Shown here: positions 35,990 through 45,078 of the stretch, piece after piece | Position numbering within the stretch: position 1 is the first letter of the stretch | Layout of the letters: each line of letters opens with the position of its first letter | Assembly (NCBI RefSeq): GCF_033436665.1 | Contig: NZ_JAWQFO010000003.1 | Span: 186,001-250,000 of the forward strand | Length of the DNA stretch: 64,000 bases | From: JAWQFO01 sp033436665 | GTDB taxonomy: Bacteria; Pseudomonadota; Alphaproteobacteria; Rhodobacterales; Rhodobacteraceae | Direction of reading: 5' to 3' | The notes under the pieces: model-generated | What the model was told of the DNA's origin: nothing | What the model saw: only the letters and a program-made list of their open reading frames with translations | Databases searched by the model: none | Program-made: the position numbers and the translations under genes

Positions 35990-36655
35990 ATGGCCCGCCT
36001 GTTCCACGCCCCCCTCTCTCCCTTCTGCCGCAAGGTGCGCCTGAGCCTTGCCGAGAAGAAGATCGAGGTGGACCTCGTCGAGGAGCGCTACTGGGAACAG
36101 GATCCGGACTTCATGCGCCGCAACCCGGCCGGCAAGGTGCCGGTGCTGCGGCTCGACGGGATCATGATGGCCGAGAGCACGGCGATCTGCGAATACATCG
36201 AGGAGACGCGACCGGAGCCGGCGCTGTTGCCCAAGGACCCCGCGGCGCGTTTCGAGGTGCGCCGGATCGTGTCCTGGTTCGACGACAAGTTCCATCACGA
36301 GGTGACCTCGAAGCTGCTTTACGAGCGGGTCAACAAGAAGGTGATGAAACAGGGCTATCCGGACAGCGCCAGCATCAAGGCCGGGGCCAAGGCGATCAAG
36401 TATCACCTCGACTACATGCAATGGCTTCTCGACCACCGGCGCTGGCTGGCGGGCGACACGATGACGCTGGCGGATTTCGCCGCCGCGGCGCATCTGTCGT
36501 CGCTCGACTACATCTCGGATGTGGACTGGAACCGCTCGGACGTGGTCAAGGACTGGTACGCCAAGATCAAGTCGCGCCCGGCCTTCCGGTCGATCCTCGC
36601 CGACCAGGTTCCGGGATTCCCGCCGCCGCGCCATTACAATGATCTCGATTTCTGA
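35990..36655 (+). CDS. Glutathione S-transferase
   Basis: A 221-aa cytosolic GST. The thioredoxin-like N-terminal domain has HAPLSPFCRKVRL with a cysteine at residue 13 and the glutathione-binding NPAGKVPVL ... MAESTAICEYIE; the all-alpha C-terminal domain follows with DFAAAAHLSSLDYI. The SPFCRK type can catalyse thiol-disulfide exchange as well as conjugation. The substrate is unknown. It lies 58 bp after mtgA and just before the assembly gap. Confidence 0.92.
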   Translation: MARLFHAPLSPFCRKVRLSLAEKKIEVDLVEERYWEQDPDFMRRNPAGKVPVLRLDGIMMAESTAICEYIEETRPEPALLPKDPAARFEVRRIVSWFDDKFHHEVTSKLLYERVNKKVMKQGYPDSASIKAGAKAIKYHLDYMQWLLDHRRWLAGDTMTLADFAAAAHLSSLDYISDVDWNRSDVVKDWYAKIKSRPAFRSILADQVPGFPPPRHYNDLDF

Positions 36656-36664
36656 GAGCGCGCA

Positions 36665-36691
36665 GGGGGGGGGGGGGGCCCCCCCCCCCCC
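36665..36691. repeat. G14C13 homopolymer pair beside the scaffold gap
   Basis: Fourteen G followed immediately by thirteen C, nine bases after the GST stop and six bases before the N run. A G-run joined to a C-run is self-complementary. It may be an artefact of assembling a very stable GC hairpin. Confidence 0.7.
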
Positions 36692-36697
36692 GGGCGG

Positions 36698-36782
36698 NNN
36701 NNNNNNNNNNNNNNNNNNNNNNNNNNNNNNNNNNNNNNNNNNNNNNNNNNNNNNNNNNNNNNNNNNNNNNNNNNNNNNNNNN
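36698..36782. other. Assembly gap (85 N)
   Basis: Undetermined bases. Real length and content are unknown. Both flanks are G/C homopolymer, so the gap probably reflects a hard-to-sequence hairpin rather than a large missing segment. Confidence 0.99.
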
Positions 36783-36788
36783 CCCCCC

Positions 36789-36834
36789 GCCGCCGGTGGC
36801 GGCTCCCCCCGAGGATATTTCTCAACCGAAGAAA
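36789..36834 (+). repeat. Hairpin/GGATATTT repeat, copy C
   Basis: A GCCGCC-GGT-GGCGGC stem (36789-36803), a C-run, then the core GAGGATATTTCTCAACCGAAG that matches two copies near 54.25 and 54.44 kb. It lies directly before queG, whose ATG begins two bases after the core's GAAGAAA tail. Confidence 0.7.
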
Positions 36835-36835
36835 C

Positions 36836-37870
36836 ATGGCCGCGCTGAAGGACCGGCTGGTGGCCCGGGCCCTCGAGGAGGGTTTCGTCGCGGCGCGGGT
36901 TTGCCGGCCTGACGCGGTGCCCGAGGTGGCCGCGCGGCTCGAGGCGTTTGTCGCGGCGGGATACCACGGCCAGATGGGCTGGATGGCCGAGCGGATGCAC
37001 TGGCGCGGCGATCCGGCAGCGCTCTGGCCCGCGGCGCGCTCGGTGGTGATGCTCGTCGAAAGCTACGCGCCGGACTACGATCCGCTCGAAGTGCTGGGGC
37101 GGCGCGACCGGGCGGCGATTTCGGCCTATGCGCAGGGGCGCGATTACCACGACGTGGTCAAGAAGCGGCTGAAGCGCCTGGCGCGCTGGCTGGTGGCGGA
37201 GTCGGGTTGCGAGGTGAAGGTCTTTGTCGATACCGCGCCGGTACCGGAAAAAGCGCTGGGACAGGCCGCGGGGCTGGGCTGGCAAGGCAAGCACACCAAC
37301 CTGCTGAGCCGCGAGTGGGGCAACTGGGCGTTCCTGGGATCGGTCTTCACCACGGCGGAGCTGGATCCCGATCCGGCCGAGAGCGACCACTGCGGGTCCT
37401 GCCGGGCCTGCCTCGACATCTGCCCCACGGCCGCCTTTCCGGCACCTTACCGTCTCGACGCGCGGCGCTGCATTTCCTACCTGACCATCGAGCACAAGGG
37501 GCCGGTGGAGATCGGGTTGCGCGAGAAGATGGGCAACCGGATCTACGGTTGCGACGACTGCCTCGCGATCTGCCCGTGGAACAAGTTCGCCACCGCGGCG
37601 CGGGATCTGCGCCTGGCCGGCGACGGCAGCCTGCGGGCGCCGGAACTGGCGGAGCTTGCGACGCTCGACGACGCGTCATTCCGCGCGAAGTTCTCAGGCT
37701 CGCCCGTCAAGCGGATCGGGCGTGACCGGTTCGTGCGCAACGTGCTTTACGCAATCGGAAACTCCGGACAGGCAGGCCTGCGCCCGTCGGCGCAGGCCTG
37801 CGCTGAGGATCCGGACGCGACCGTGGCCGAGGCGGCGCGCTGGGCGGTGGCACGGCTGGCCGAGCGGTGA
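36836..37870 (+). CDS. queG: Epoxyqueuosine reductase
   Basis: A 344-aa cobalamin- and Fe-S-dependent enzyme that makes queuosine in tRNA from epoxyqueuosine. Two 4Fe-4S clusters are read from CGSCRACLDICPTAAF near residue 185 and CDDCLAICPWNKF near residue 240. Core motifs are WQGKHTNLLSREWGNWAFLG. The start lies within the tail of a dispersed repeat, so its ribosome site is the GAAGAAA stretch. Its 3' end is 16 bp before the HyuA-type gene. Confidence 0.94.
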   Translation: MAALKDRLVARALEEGFVAARVCRPDAVPEVAARLEAFVAAGYHGQMGWMAERMHWRGDPAALWPAARSVVMLVESYAPDYDPLEVLGRRDRAAISAYAQGRDYHDVVKKRLKRLARWLVAESGCEVKVFVDTAPVPEKALGQAAGLGWQGKHTNLLSREWGNWAFLGSVFTTAELDPDPAESDHCGSCRACLDICPTAAFPAPYRLDARRCISYLTIEHKGPVEIGLREKMGNRIYGCDDCLAICPWNKFATAARDLRLAGDGSLRAPELAELATLDDASFRAKFSGSPVKRIGRDRFVRNVLYAIGNSGQAGLRPSAQACAEDPDATVAEAARWAVARLAER

Positions 37871-37886
37871 CGGGGAAGGGCAGGAC

Positions 37887-39896
37887 ATGACTCTGTTGCT
37901 GGGGATCGACACCGGCGGGACCTATACGGACGCGGTGCTGATGCGCGGCGAGCAGGCGGTCGTCGCATCGGCCAAGGCGCTGACGACGCGGAACGACCTC
38001 GCCATCGGCGTCGGCAACGCCGTGCGCGCTGTACTGGCCGAGGCCGGGGTCGGGCCGGAGGCGATCTCGATGGCGTCGCTGTCGACGACGCTGGCGACGA
38101 ACGCGCTGGTCGAGGGGCAGGGCGGGCGCGTGGGGCTCATCTACATCGGGTTCCGCGAGGGCGATCCCGAGCGCCACGGGCTGAGCGCCGCGTTGCGCGG
38201 CGATCCGATCCTGTCCTGTGCGGGCGGTCACGGTCATTCCGGCGCAGAGGCGCAGGCGCTCGACGCAGCAGCCATCGAAGCGTTTCTGCGGGAACACGGG
38301 CGCGACGTCGGCGCCTTCGCGGTGGCCGCACAGTTTGCCACGCGCAACCCCGCGCACGAGTTGCAGGCTGCCCGTCTGGTGCGCGACATCACGGGCCGTC
38401 CGGTCTCGGCCTCGCATCAGCTTTCGGCCCGGCTCAACGGGCCGCGCCGGGCGATGACGGCGCTGCTGAACGCGCGGCTCATCGGGATGATCGAGGCGCT
38501 GATCGGCCGGGCGGAAGCGATACTGCGCGAGATCGAGATCGCGGCGCCGCTGATGGTCGTCCGGGGCGACGGGGCGCTGATGTCGAGCGCGCAGGCGCGC
38601 GAGCGGCCGATCGAGACGATCCTGAGCGGCCCGGCGGCCTCGGCGGTGGGCGCACGCTGGTTGACCGCGGCCGATCTTGCGCTGGTGAGCGACATCGGAG
38701 GCACGACGACCGACGTGGCCCTGTTGCGGGACGGCCGCCCGGCGATCGACCCGGAGGGCGCGCGCGTCGGACCTTACCGGACTATGGTCGAGGCTGTGGC
38801 GATGCGCACGACAGGTCTCGGCGGCGACAGCGAGGTGCAAATCGTTGGCGAAGGGCTTGCGGGTGGCGTCACGCTCGGGCCGCGCAGGCTACTCCCGGTC
38901 TCGCTGCTGGGCGCAGAGGCGGGACCCATCGTGCATGCCGCGCTCGACCGGCAGTTGGCCTCGGCGGTGCCCGGAGAGCTCGATGCACGTTTTGTCCGGG
39001 GGATTCTCGACGCCGATCCGGCCGGGCTTGGTCCGCGCGAGGTTGCGCTGCTGGCCCGGGTGGGCGACGCGGTCCACCCGCTGTCCGACATCCTGCGAGC
39101 ACGCATCGATCACGGGGCGCTCGCACGGCTGGCCGAGCGCGGCCTCGTGCAACTTGGCGGTGTGACCCCGTCGGACGCGGCGCATGTGCTGGGCCTGTCC
39201 TCTGCCTGGGACCTTTCGGCGGCGGACAAGGCGCTGCGCTTGTTCGGACGCAGGCGCACGGGGGGTGGCGCGCTGCTGGCGGGCAGCGCGCAGGACATGG
39301 CGCGGCTGATCGTGGACCGGTTGACCGCACAATCCGCCGAAGCGCTGCTGGAAACGGCCTTCGGGGAAGAGCACGTCGGTTTCGACGCTCCGCCCGAGCA
39401 GTTGGCGCGGCACGAATTGATGCGGAGGAGATTGGCGTCGGCTACTGAATTCGTGCGGCTCGACACAGGGCTCAAGGTGCCGGTGATCGCACTAGGCGCG
39501 TCGGCGGCAAGCTATTACCCGGCGGTCGCCGCCGCTCTGGGCACGCAAGCCATCGTGCCGGACCATGCGGCCGTGGCCAATGCGATCGGGGCTGTCGTGG
39601 GCCGGATCGACATGCGGCGCAGCGGCACCGTCACCGTGCCGGGCGAGGGTCGGTTCCGGGTGCATCTGGCCACCGGTCCACAGGATTTCCCAGACCTGGA
39701 GAGCGCGCTGGAGCTGTTGGAAAGCGTGTTGCGCGACGAGGCGCGTGCGGCGGCCATGGACGCCGGAGCCGGCGAGGTCGCGGTGCAGGCGACCCGAGAC
39801 GTCCGCAGCGCGGGCGTGGAAGGGCGCGAGGTCGTCGTCGAGGCGCGCATCGAGGTCGAGGCGGTGGGCCGGCCGCGCGTGGCGACCGGCACCTGA
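37887..39896 (+). CDS. Hydantoinase/oxoprolinase A-type ATPase
   Basis: A 669-aa member of the HyuA family: actin-fold ATPase subunit of ATP-dependent hydantoinases, 5-oxoprolinase and acetone carboxylase. The phosphate loop is LGIDTGGTYTDAVL; the second ASKHA block is SDIGGTTTDVALL. These enzymes normally need a partner B subunit, but none follows: the next gene is msrA on the other strand. The substrate is therefore unknown, and a partner elsewhere or a stand-alone role is possible. It starts at ATG 37887 after GGGCAGGAC. Confidence 0.85.
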   Translation: MTLLLGIDTGGTYTDAVLMRGEQAVVASAKALTTRNDLAIGVGNAVRAVLAEAGVGPEAISMASLSTTLATNALVEGQGGRVGLIYIGFREGDPERHGLSAALRGDPILSCAGGHGHSGAEAQALDAAAIEAFLREHGRDVGAFAVAAQFATRNPAHELQAARLVRDITGRPVSASHQLSARLNGPRRAMTALLNARLIGMIEALIGRAEAILREIEIAAPLMVVRGDGALMSSAQARERPIETILSGPAASAVGARWLTAADLALVSDIGGTTTDVALLRDGRPAIDPEGARVGPYRTMVEAVAMRTTGLGGDSEVQIVGEGLAGGVTLGPRRLLPVSLLGAEAGPIVHAALDRQLASAVPGELDARFVRGILDADPAGLGPREVALLARVGDAVHPLSDILRARIDHGALARLAERGLVQLGGVTPSDAAHVLGLSSAWDLSAADKALRLFGRRRTGGGALLAGSAQDMARLIVDRLTAQSAEALLETAFGEEHVGFDAPPEQLARHELMRRRLASATEFVRLDTGLKVPVIALGASAASYYPAVAAALGTQAIVPDHAAVANAIGAVVGRIDMRRSGTVTVPGEGRFRVHLATGPQDFPDLESALELLESVLRDEARAAAMDAGAGEVAVQATRDVRSAGVEGREVVVEARIEVEAVGRPRVATGT

Positions 39897-39902
39897 ACGG
39901 CG

Positions 39903-40424
39903 TCAGTCCGCCGCTTCGACCTCGGCCGTGCGCTTGGGCAGCACCCAGCCGGGCCGGGCGAAATGGCAGGTATACCCGTTGGGCACCCGCTCGAGATAGT
40001 CCTGATGTTCGGGTTCGGCCTCCCAGAACTCGCCCACCGGTTCGACCTCGGTGACCACCTTGCCGGGCCAGAGACCCGAGGCCTCGACGTCGGCGATGGT
40101 GTCGAGCGCCACCTGCTTCTGGCCTTCGTCCACGTAGTAGATCGCCGAGCGGTAGCTGAGGCCGCGGTCGTTGCCCTGTCGGTTCGGCGTGGTCGGATCG
40201 TGGATCTGGAAGAAGAATTCCAGCAGGTGTCGGAAGCTGGTGACCGATGGGTCGTAGATGATCTCGATCCCTTCGGCGTGAGTGCCGTGGTTGCGGTAGG
40301 TGGCATTCGGAACGTCGCCGCCGGTGTAACCGACGCGGGTCGACACCACACCGGGCTTTTTGCGGATCAGGTCCTGCATGCCCCAGAAACATCCGCCTGC
40401 AAGTACTGCGCGTTCGGTCTTCAT
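39903..40424 (-). CDS. msrA: Peptide methionine (S)-S-oxide reductase
   Basis: A 173-aa enzyme that repairs S-sulfoxides of methionine. The catalytic cysteine is C12 in GGCFWGMQD; the remaining block GYTGGDVPNATYRNHGTHAEGIEI is typical. The start overlaps the msrB stop by ATGA, so it is second of a coupled msrB-msrA pair. It converges on the HyuA-type gene with 6 bp between stops. No signal peptide, so it is cytosolic. Confidence 0.96.
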   Translation of the reverse strand: MKTERAVLAGGCFWGMQDLIRKKPGVVSTRVGYTGGDVPNATYRNHGTHAEGIEIIYDPSVTSFRHLLEFFFQIHDPTTPNRQGNDRGLSYRSAIYYVDEGQKQVALDTIADVEASGLWPGKVVTEVEPVGEFWEAEPEHQDYLERVPNGYTCHFARPGWVLPKRTAEVEAAD

Positions 40425-40870
40425 GCGATGTCCTCCACTTGGTTCAGGTATTCTGCATAGCCTTCGGCCTCCATGTCGTCGCGGTGGACGAAGCGCAGCG
40501 AGGCCGAGTTGATGCAGTAGCGCAGCCCGCCGCGATCGCGCGGGCCGTCGGGAAATACGTGGCCGAGATGGCTGTCGCCGTTGGCCGAACGGACCTCGGT
40601 CCGGATCATGCCGAGCGAGATATCGCGCTTCTCGACCACATGCGCGTGCTCGATGGGCTTGGTGAAACTCGGCCATCCGCAGCCGCTTTCGTACTTGTCG
40701 GCCGAGGCGAAGAGCGGCTCTCCCGACACGATGTCGACGTAGATGCCGGGCTCCTTGTTCGCCAGCAGCTTGCCGGTGCCGGGCCGCTCGGTGCCGTTCT
40801 GCTGGGTCACGCGGTATTCCTCCGGCGACAGCGCGGCGATCGCCTCGGCGGATTTTTCGTATCTGGTCAT
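40421..40870 (-). CDS. msrB: Peptide methionine (R)-S-oxide reductase, zinc-free type
   Basis: A 149-aa enzyme that repairs R-sulfoxides of methionine. The catalytic cysteine is C119 in LRYCINSASLRF, with C64 (ESGCGWPSF) a likely resolving residue. The zinc-binding CxxC pairs of most MsrB proteins are absent: the first reads DIVS (46-49) and the second SANG (95-98), so this is the metal-free subtype. It starts after GGGAGTGTCAC and leads msrB-msrA. It is divergent from the exported GPx-like gene. Confidence 0.95.
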   Translation of the reverse strand: MTRYEKSAEAIAALSPEEYRVTQQNGTERPGTGKLLANKEPGIYVDIVSGEPLFASADKYESGCGWPSFTKPIEHAHVVEKRDISLGMIRTEVRSANGDSHLGHVFPDGPRDRGGLRYCINSASLRFVHRDDMEAEGYAEYLNQVEDIA

Positions 40871-41008
40871 GTGACACTCCCGGTTTACTTGTTGCATAAA
40901 TGGGGCGAGACGGCGGATTTTCAAAGGGCCGAAACTTGCCGATCCCGCGCCGCGTGTCTTGATCCGAAGCCGGGACACCTGCGTATCCGGTGCCAGGAGG
41001 AACATACC

Positions 41009-41530
41009 ATGTCCCGACTGATTTTGCTTGTAGCGGCACTGGTGACGGCGACGGCGCTGGCCGCCGGGATGCCATCCCACAGGTTCGCATCGATCGACGG
41101 CGGAACGGTCGACACCGGCGACTGGGCCGGACGCCCGGTTCTGGTCGTCAACACGGCGTCACGCTGCGGGTTTACCTACCAGTACGAAGGATTGCAGGCT
41201 CTTTACGACCGCTATCGTGACCGGGGCCTCGTCGTTCTGGCGGTGCCCTCGGACGATTTCCGGCAGGAGCTGTCCTCGGAGGCGGAGGTCAAGGAATTCT
41301 GCGAGCTGACCTTTGGGCTCGACCTGCCGATGACCGAGATCACCCATGTCCGCGGTGCCGCGGCGCACCCGTTCTACCGCCAGGTGCGGGCCGAGGCCGG
41401 TTTCGAGCCGGCGTGGAACTTCAATAAGGTCCTGATCGCGCCGGACGGCTCGGTCGCGCAAACCTGGGGATCGTCCGTGCAACCGATGTCGCCCGAGATC
41501 GTCAACGCGGTGGAACGCCTGCTGAGATAG
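41009..41530 (+). CDS. Exported glutathione-peroxidase-like thiol peroxidase
   Basis: A 173-aa thioredoxin-fold peroxidase. A Sec signal peptide (about 1-19) predicts export; the active-site cysteine is C53 in VVNTASRCGFTYQYEGLQ, and WNFNKVLI supplies the second family block. As a cysteine rather than selenocysteine enzyme it probably uses thioredoxin-like reductants. CAGGAGG precedes the ATG. It is divergent from msrB-msrA, so the three genes may form an oxidative-stress locus. Confidence 0.9.
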   Translation: MSRLILLVAALVTATALAAGMPSHRFASIDGGTVDTGDWAGRPVLVVNTASRCGFTYQYEGLQALYDRYRDRGLVVLAVPSDDFRQELSSEAEVKEFCELTFGLDLPMTEITHVRGAAAHPFYRQVRAEAGFEPAWNFNKVLIAPDGSVAQTWGSSVQPMSPEIVNAVERLLR

Positions 41531-41612
41531 CCGGGCTGCCTCCTTGTCGTTCCGGCTCCGCTGTGCTGCACTCGGCAGCAGGTTGGCCGCGAAAACCTCA
41601 AGGAGATTGCCG

Positions 41613-43127
41613 ATGTTTGATCTGTCACGCCGGGGGCTGTTCCGTGTCGCGCTGGGGGCGGGTGCGCTTCTGGGCATCGGTGCGAAGGAACGGCCTGCCT
41701 GGGCCGAGGCCCTGCGCTCCGCCGGTCCCCTGAGCAATCGCGATTTCGAACCGCTGGGCGGGCAGCCGCCGCAGGGCGCGATGCCTTCGGTGCAGGACTT
41801 CGACTATCAGATAAAGTACCAACGGGCGTTCGAGGCGGCGCTCTGGGCGATGCCCGCGCTCGCGATCTATCGTTTCCGGGCGGCGGCACTCGAGGATCTT
41901 GGCCTGCGCGACAACGACATCATCGCCTATTCCGGGGTCGCCACTGCGAAACTCGAGGCGACGACCGCCAACGCCTCCACGCCCTACATCACGGCCTTCA
42001 CCGATCTGCAGGCCGGGCCGACGGTTCTCGAGATCCCGCCTGCGGGACCGGATGGCAGCCTCTACGGTCAGGTCGTGGATGCCTGGCAATACACGATCGC
42101 CGACGTCGGTCCCGCGGGTCTCGACGGCGGTCAGGGCGGCAAGTACCTCTTCACGCCGCCGGGCTATGACGACGAAATTCCGGACGGCTACATCCACGTG
42201 CCCTCACCGAACTACCGTGTGGCCTTTGCCTTCCGCTCGGTGCGCGGACCGGGGATGAGCGAGGCGGATGCATACACCTATGCCCAAAGGCTGCGGATGT
42301 ATCCGCTGGCTGAGGCCGCGAACCCGCCCGAGCAGGTGTTCTTCGATCCGATCGACACGCGCTATCCGACGATGCCGCTCTGGGGTCTGGCGCATTTCGA
42401 GAACGTGCATGCCATTGTGACGGTCGAGCCTGTGAAAGCCGAAGACAAGCTGATCATGGGAATGCTGGCAACCTTGGGCATCCGGCACGGCGAGCCTTTC
42501 GCGCCCGACCCGGTCGCCGAGCGCGCCATGACCCAGGCCAGCTACGACGTCTGGTTCTACATGCAGGCTTGGTACGACAACTTCCCCGAGGACCAGCTGT
42601 TCTGGGAAGACCGCCACTACGCGTCACTTTTGCAGGCGGACGACAATAATACCTTTACCTGGACCTACGAGGACCGCGTCGACACGATCGAGCGCGCGGC
42701 CGAGTATTTCTGGTGCACCTACATGCCTCGCATGCTGTCCGAAAACCCGGCGACCCAGTACCTCATGGCCCTGAAGGATGCGGCCGGCGACCCGTTCGAG
42801 GCCGGCGAGACCTACGCGCTGGACGTGCCGGCGGACATGCCGGTGGAACAGTTCTGGGCGCTGACGGTCTATGACCGCGCGACGATGGGCTTCATCTATA
42901 CCGCCGAGGACCGAACCACGCTGTCCTCCTATGACGTCGATGGGATGGAAAAAAATGACGATGGCGGCGTGACAATCTGGATCGGACCCAACGCGCCCGA
43001 GGGTCAGACCGCGAACTGGATCCCAACGGCGGGCAAGCGTCCGCTGCCGGCGATGCGGCTATACGGCCCGACGGAGGCGTTGAACAGCCGAAGGTTCAAG
43101 TTGCCTGACTTCCGGCGCGTGTCCTGA
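41613..43127 (+). CDS. DUF1254/DUF1214-domain exported protein
   Basis: A 504-aa protein. The N-terminus MFDLSRRGLFRVALGAGALLG is a twin-arginine signal, so it is probably folded before export. Two conserved regions match the DUF1254 (residues about 80-220) and DUF1214 (about 390-495) domains, which usually occur together; biochemical function is not known. The start at 41613 follows AAGGAG. It lies downstream of the GPx-like gene and upstream of a methyltransferase, without overlap. Confidence 0.85.
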   Translation: MFDLSRRGLFRVALGAGALLGIGAKERPAWAEALRSAGPLSNRDFEPLGGQPPQGAMPSVQDFDYQIKYQRAFEAALWAMPALAIYRFRAAALEDLGLRDNDIIAYSGVATAKLEATTANASTPYITAFTDLQAGPTVLEIPPAGPDGSLYGQVVDAWQYTIADVGPAGLDGGQGGKYLFTPPGYDDEIPDGYIHVPSPNYRVAFAFRSVRGPGMSEADAYTYAQRLRMYPLAEAANPPEQVFFDPIDTRYPTMPLWGLAHFENVHAIVTVEPVKAEDKLIMGMLATLGIRHGEPFAPDPVAERAMTQASYDVWFYMQAWYDNFPEDQLFWEDRHYASLLQADDNNTFTWTYEDRVDTIERAAEYFWCTYMPRMLSENPATQYLMALKDAAGDPFEAGETYALDVPADMPVEQFWALTVYDRATMGFIYTAEDRTTLSSYDVDGMEKNDDGGVTIWIGPNAPEGQTANWIPTAGKRPLPAMRLYGPTEALNSRRFKLPDFRRVS

Positions 43128-43164
43128 CGCCGCGTGGAGTTCGAGCCAGAACAGGGATGATGAC

Positions 43165-43791
43165 ATGGCGAAAAAGCCGGGCCTCGACGCGGCCTATGCA
43201 CTGAAGACCCCGGAGGACAGCCGGCGGCGCTACGCCGCATGGGCGGACACTTATGAGGACGGTTTTGCACGCGAGACCGGCTACCTTCTGCCGGCGCATA
43301 TCGCCCGGATTTTCAGGGAGGAAAGCGGTCTCGGTCCGCTGATGGACCTCGGGGCCGGCACCGGGCTTGTGGCAGACGAGTTGTACAAGACGGGTACGCT
43401 GGAAATGGATGCACTCGACATCTCCGCCGAGATGCTGGCGGTCGCCGCCCGGAAGGGAAGATACCGCCAAACGCTTGAGGCGGATCTGACGCAACCCTTG
43501 AACATCGAGGACGAGACTTACGCGTCGGTCGTGTCGGCGGGCACCTTCACGCACGGCCACGTCGGGCCGGATGCTGTCGATGAAATTTTGAGGATTGCGG
43601 CCAAGGACGCGCTGTTTGTGCTGGCAATCAATGCCGAGCATTTCGAAGCGCTCGGGTTTGCGCGGAAGTTCGATGAAATTCAAAATCGAATTAGGGACTT
43701 CAAACTACAAGAGGTGCCGATTTACGCTTCGAATCCCGACCCGTCGCATGCGGACGACACCAGCATGATCGGTGTCTTCCGCAAGCGATGA
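43165..43791 (+). CDS. Class I SAM-dependent methyltransferase
   Basis: A 208-aa Rossmann-fold methyltransferase. The SAM site is PLMDLGAGTGLVADELYK near residue 56, followed by the acidic LEMDALDISAEML. Substrate domains are not distinctive; it resembles small-molecule methyltransferases such as those of the UbiG/Methyltransf_25 group. It starts 37 bp after the DUF1254 gene. Target unknown. Confidence 0.85.
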   Translation: MAKKPGLDAAYALKTPEDSRRRYAAWADTYEDGFARETGYLLPAHIARIFREESGLGPLMDLGAGTGLVADELYKTGTLEMDALDISAEMLAVAARKGRYRQTLEADLTQPLNIEDETYASVVSAGTFTHGHVGPDAVDEILRIAAKDALFVLAINAEHFEALGFARKFDEIQNRIRDFKLQEVPIYASNPDPSHADDTSMIGVFRKR

Positions 43792-43821
43792 GTCGGTCCG
43801 ACAGGCCGCACCGACGTCACT

Positions 43822-44022
43822 TTAGTTGCGCGCCACGTTTTCCGGGTTGGTTACGCGCCGATCTGGCTTGAACTTCGGATCAGGCCGGCTGCGGGCCAGT
43901 GAAGACTGCTTCGAATTCGGATCGTGCAGTTTCTCTTCGGTCATCGATTTGCTGCGAAGTGCGATCAGGATGACTGCGCCGAACGTGAACAGCGACAGAA
44001 TGACGATCAATCCCATATCCAT
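43822..44022 (-). CDS. Small single-TM protein
   Basis: A 66-aa protein with an N-terminal hydrophobic helix (residues 4-22, GLIVILSLFTFGAVILIAL) and a charged, disordered tail rich in K, R, D and P. The start MDMGLIV follows GGAGAGAGAC. I do not recognise the family. It is isolated between two convergent neighbours, with about 160 bp to the DMT gene's end on the same strand. The ribosome site and membrane segment support a real gene. Confidence 0.6.
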   Translation of the reverse strand: MDMGLIVILSLFTFGAVILIALRSKSMTEEKLHDPNSKQSSLARSRPDPKFKPDRRVTNPENVARN

Positions 44023-44184
44023 TGTCTCTCTCCGTTTGTTGTCTCCGTATTCCACTTTGGATGCAGGAAACTAACCGGCACGACACGACACGGTTCCCGG
44101 GGATTTGTCGCGCTACGCGCGAATCCGCGCGTTCTCCGCGTTTCGTGAACGTCCGTCAGAGGATCGACGTGACCCGGTGTATTC

Positions 44185-45078
44185 TCAGGATGCCGGCGCG
44201 CGGTCGCGGTCGCGCCTCGGCTGACGCGCGATCTGGACGGCGAGGATGCCCAGCGTGATGACAGCAACCCCGAGAATGTCTCGGCCACCCAATGGTTCGG
44301 ACAGCAGTAGTGCGGCGATGGCGACGCCGAAGAATGGATTCAGGAAATGGAAGGTCGCGGCCCGGGTGGCGCCGATCCGGTTCACCAGCCAGAACCAGAC
44401 GAAGGTGGCGGCAAGCCCGGGCACCAGCGTCGTATAGGCGAACGCGAGCGCCAGCGGCAGGCTCGGTTCCAGTCGCGGCGTCTCGAACAGCGCAAGCGCG
44501 ATGCCGCAGGCGAGGCATCCCACGAGCATCTGCAGGCCCACGATCATCAGGAAGTTGCCGCCCGAGGTCGCTCCGCGCACCGACAGCGTGGCGACGGTCA
44601 ACGCAAGCACGCCGATGCCGCACAGGGCCAGCCCGAAAAGGTCCACGCCGCCGCTGATCCGGGCGCCCATGATGATGACCACACCGACAAGGCCGGCCAC
44701 CAGCCCGGCGATCCCCAGCGGGCGCAGGCGTTCACCCAGGACAATCCAGGTGGCCAGCGCGACCAGAAGCGGCATGGTCGATGCGACGATAGCGGCAAGC
44801 GAGGCCTCGACCGTCTGCATGGCAACGAAGTTGAGCCCGAGATAGACCGCGTTCTGCAGCACGCCGAAGACGATGGTGGCGCGCCACTGCGCAGGCGTGA
44901 GCGACCACGACTGCCCCAGCGCGCGGGCGATGGCGACCCCGAGCAGCCCCGAGATCGCGTAGCGCAGGGTCAGCGCCAGCATCGGCGAGGCGTCGGCGAC
45001 GATGATGCGTGCCGAGGTGAAGGCCGAGGACCACATGATCGCAAAGGCCAGGCCGGCCAGGATTGCCTTGAGATCCAT
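44185..45078 (-). CDS. EamA-family DMT transporter
   Basis: A 297-aa drug/metabolite transporter with two EamA repeats and about ten helices. The first repeat ends near residue 140 and the second near 285; ending blocks are NRIGATRAATFHFLNPFFGVAIA and GRDILGVAVITLG. It probably exports a small metabolite or amino acid. It is divergent from the ClpP-like gene and convergent with nothing; the 3' flank holds a TCGCGC-TAC-GCGCGA hairpin near 44108-44122. Confidence 0.9.
   Translation of the reverse strand: MDLKAILAGLAFAIMWSSAFTSARIIVADASPMLALTLRYAISGLLGVAIARALGQSWSLTPAQWRATIVFGVLQNAVYLGLNFVAMQTVEASLAAIVASTMPLLVALATWIVLGERLRPLGIAGLVAGLVGVVIIMGARISGGVDLFGLALCGIGVLALTVATLSVRGATSGGNFLMIVGLQMLVGCLACGIALALFETPRLEPSLPLALAFAYTTLVPGLAATFVWFWLVNRIGATRAATFHFLNPFFGVAIAALLLSEPLGGRDILGVAVITLGILAVQIARQPRRDRDRAPAS

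Noticed and set aside
36665..36691. Phase-variable homopolymer controlling queG or the GST
   Set aside because: It lies in an intergenic position beside an assembly gap, so its length is unreliable and may be an artefact.
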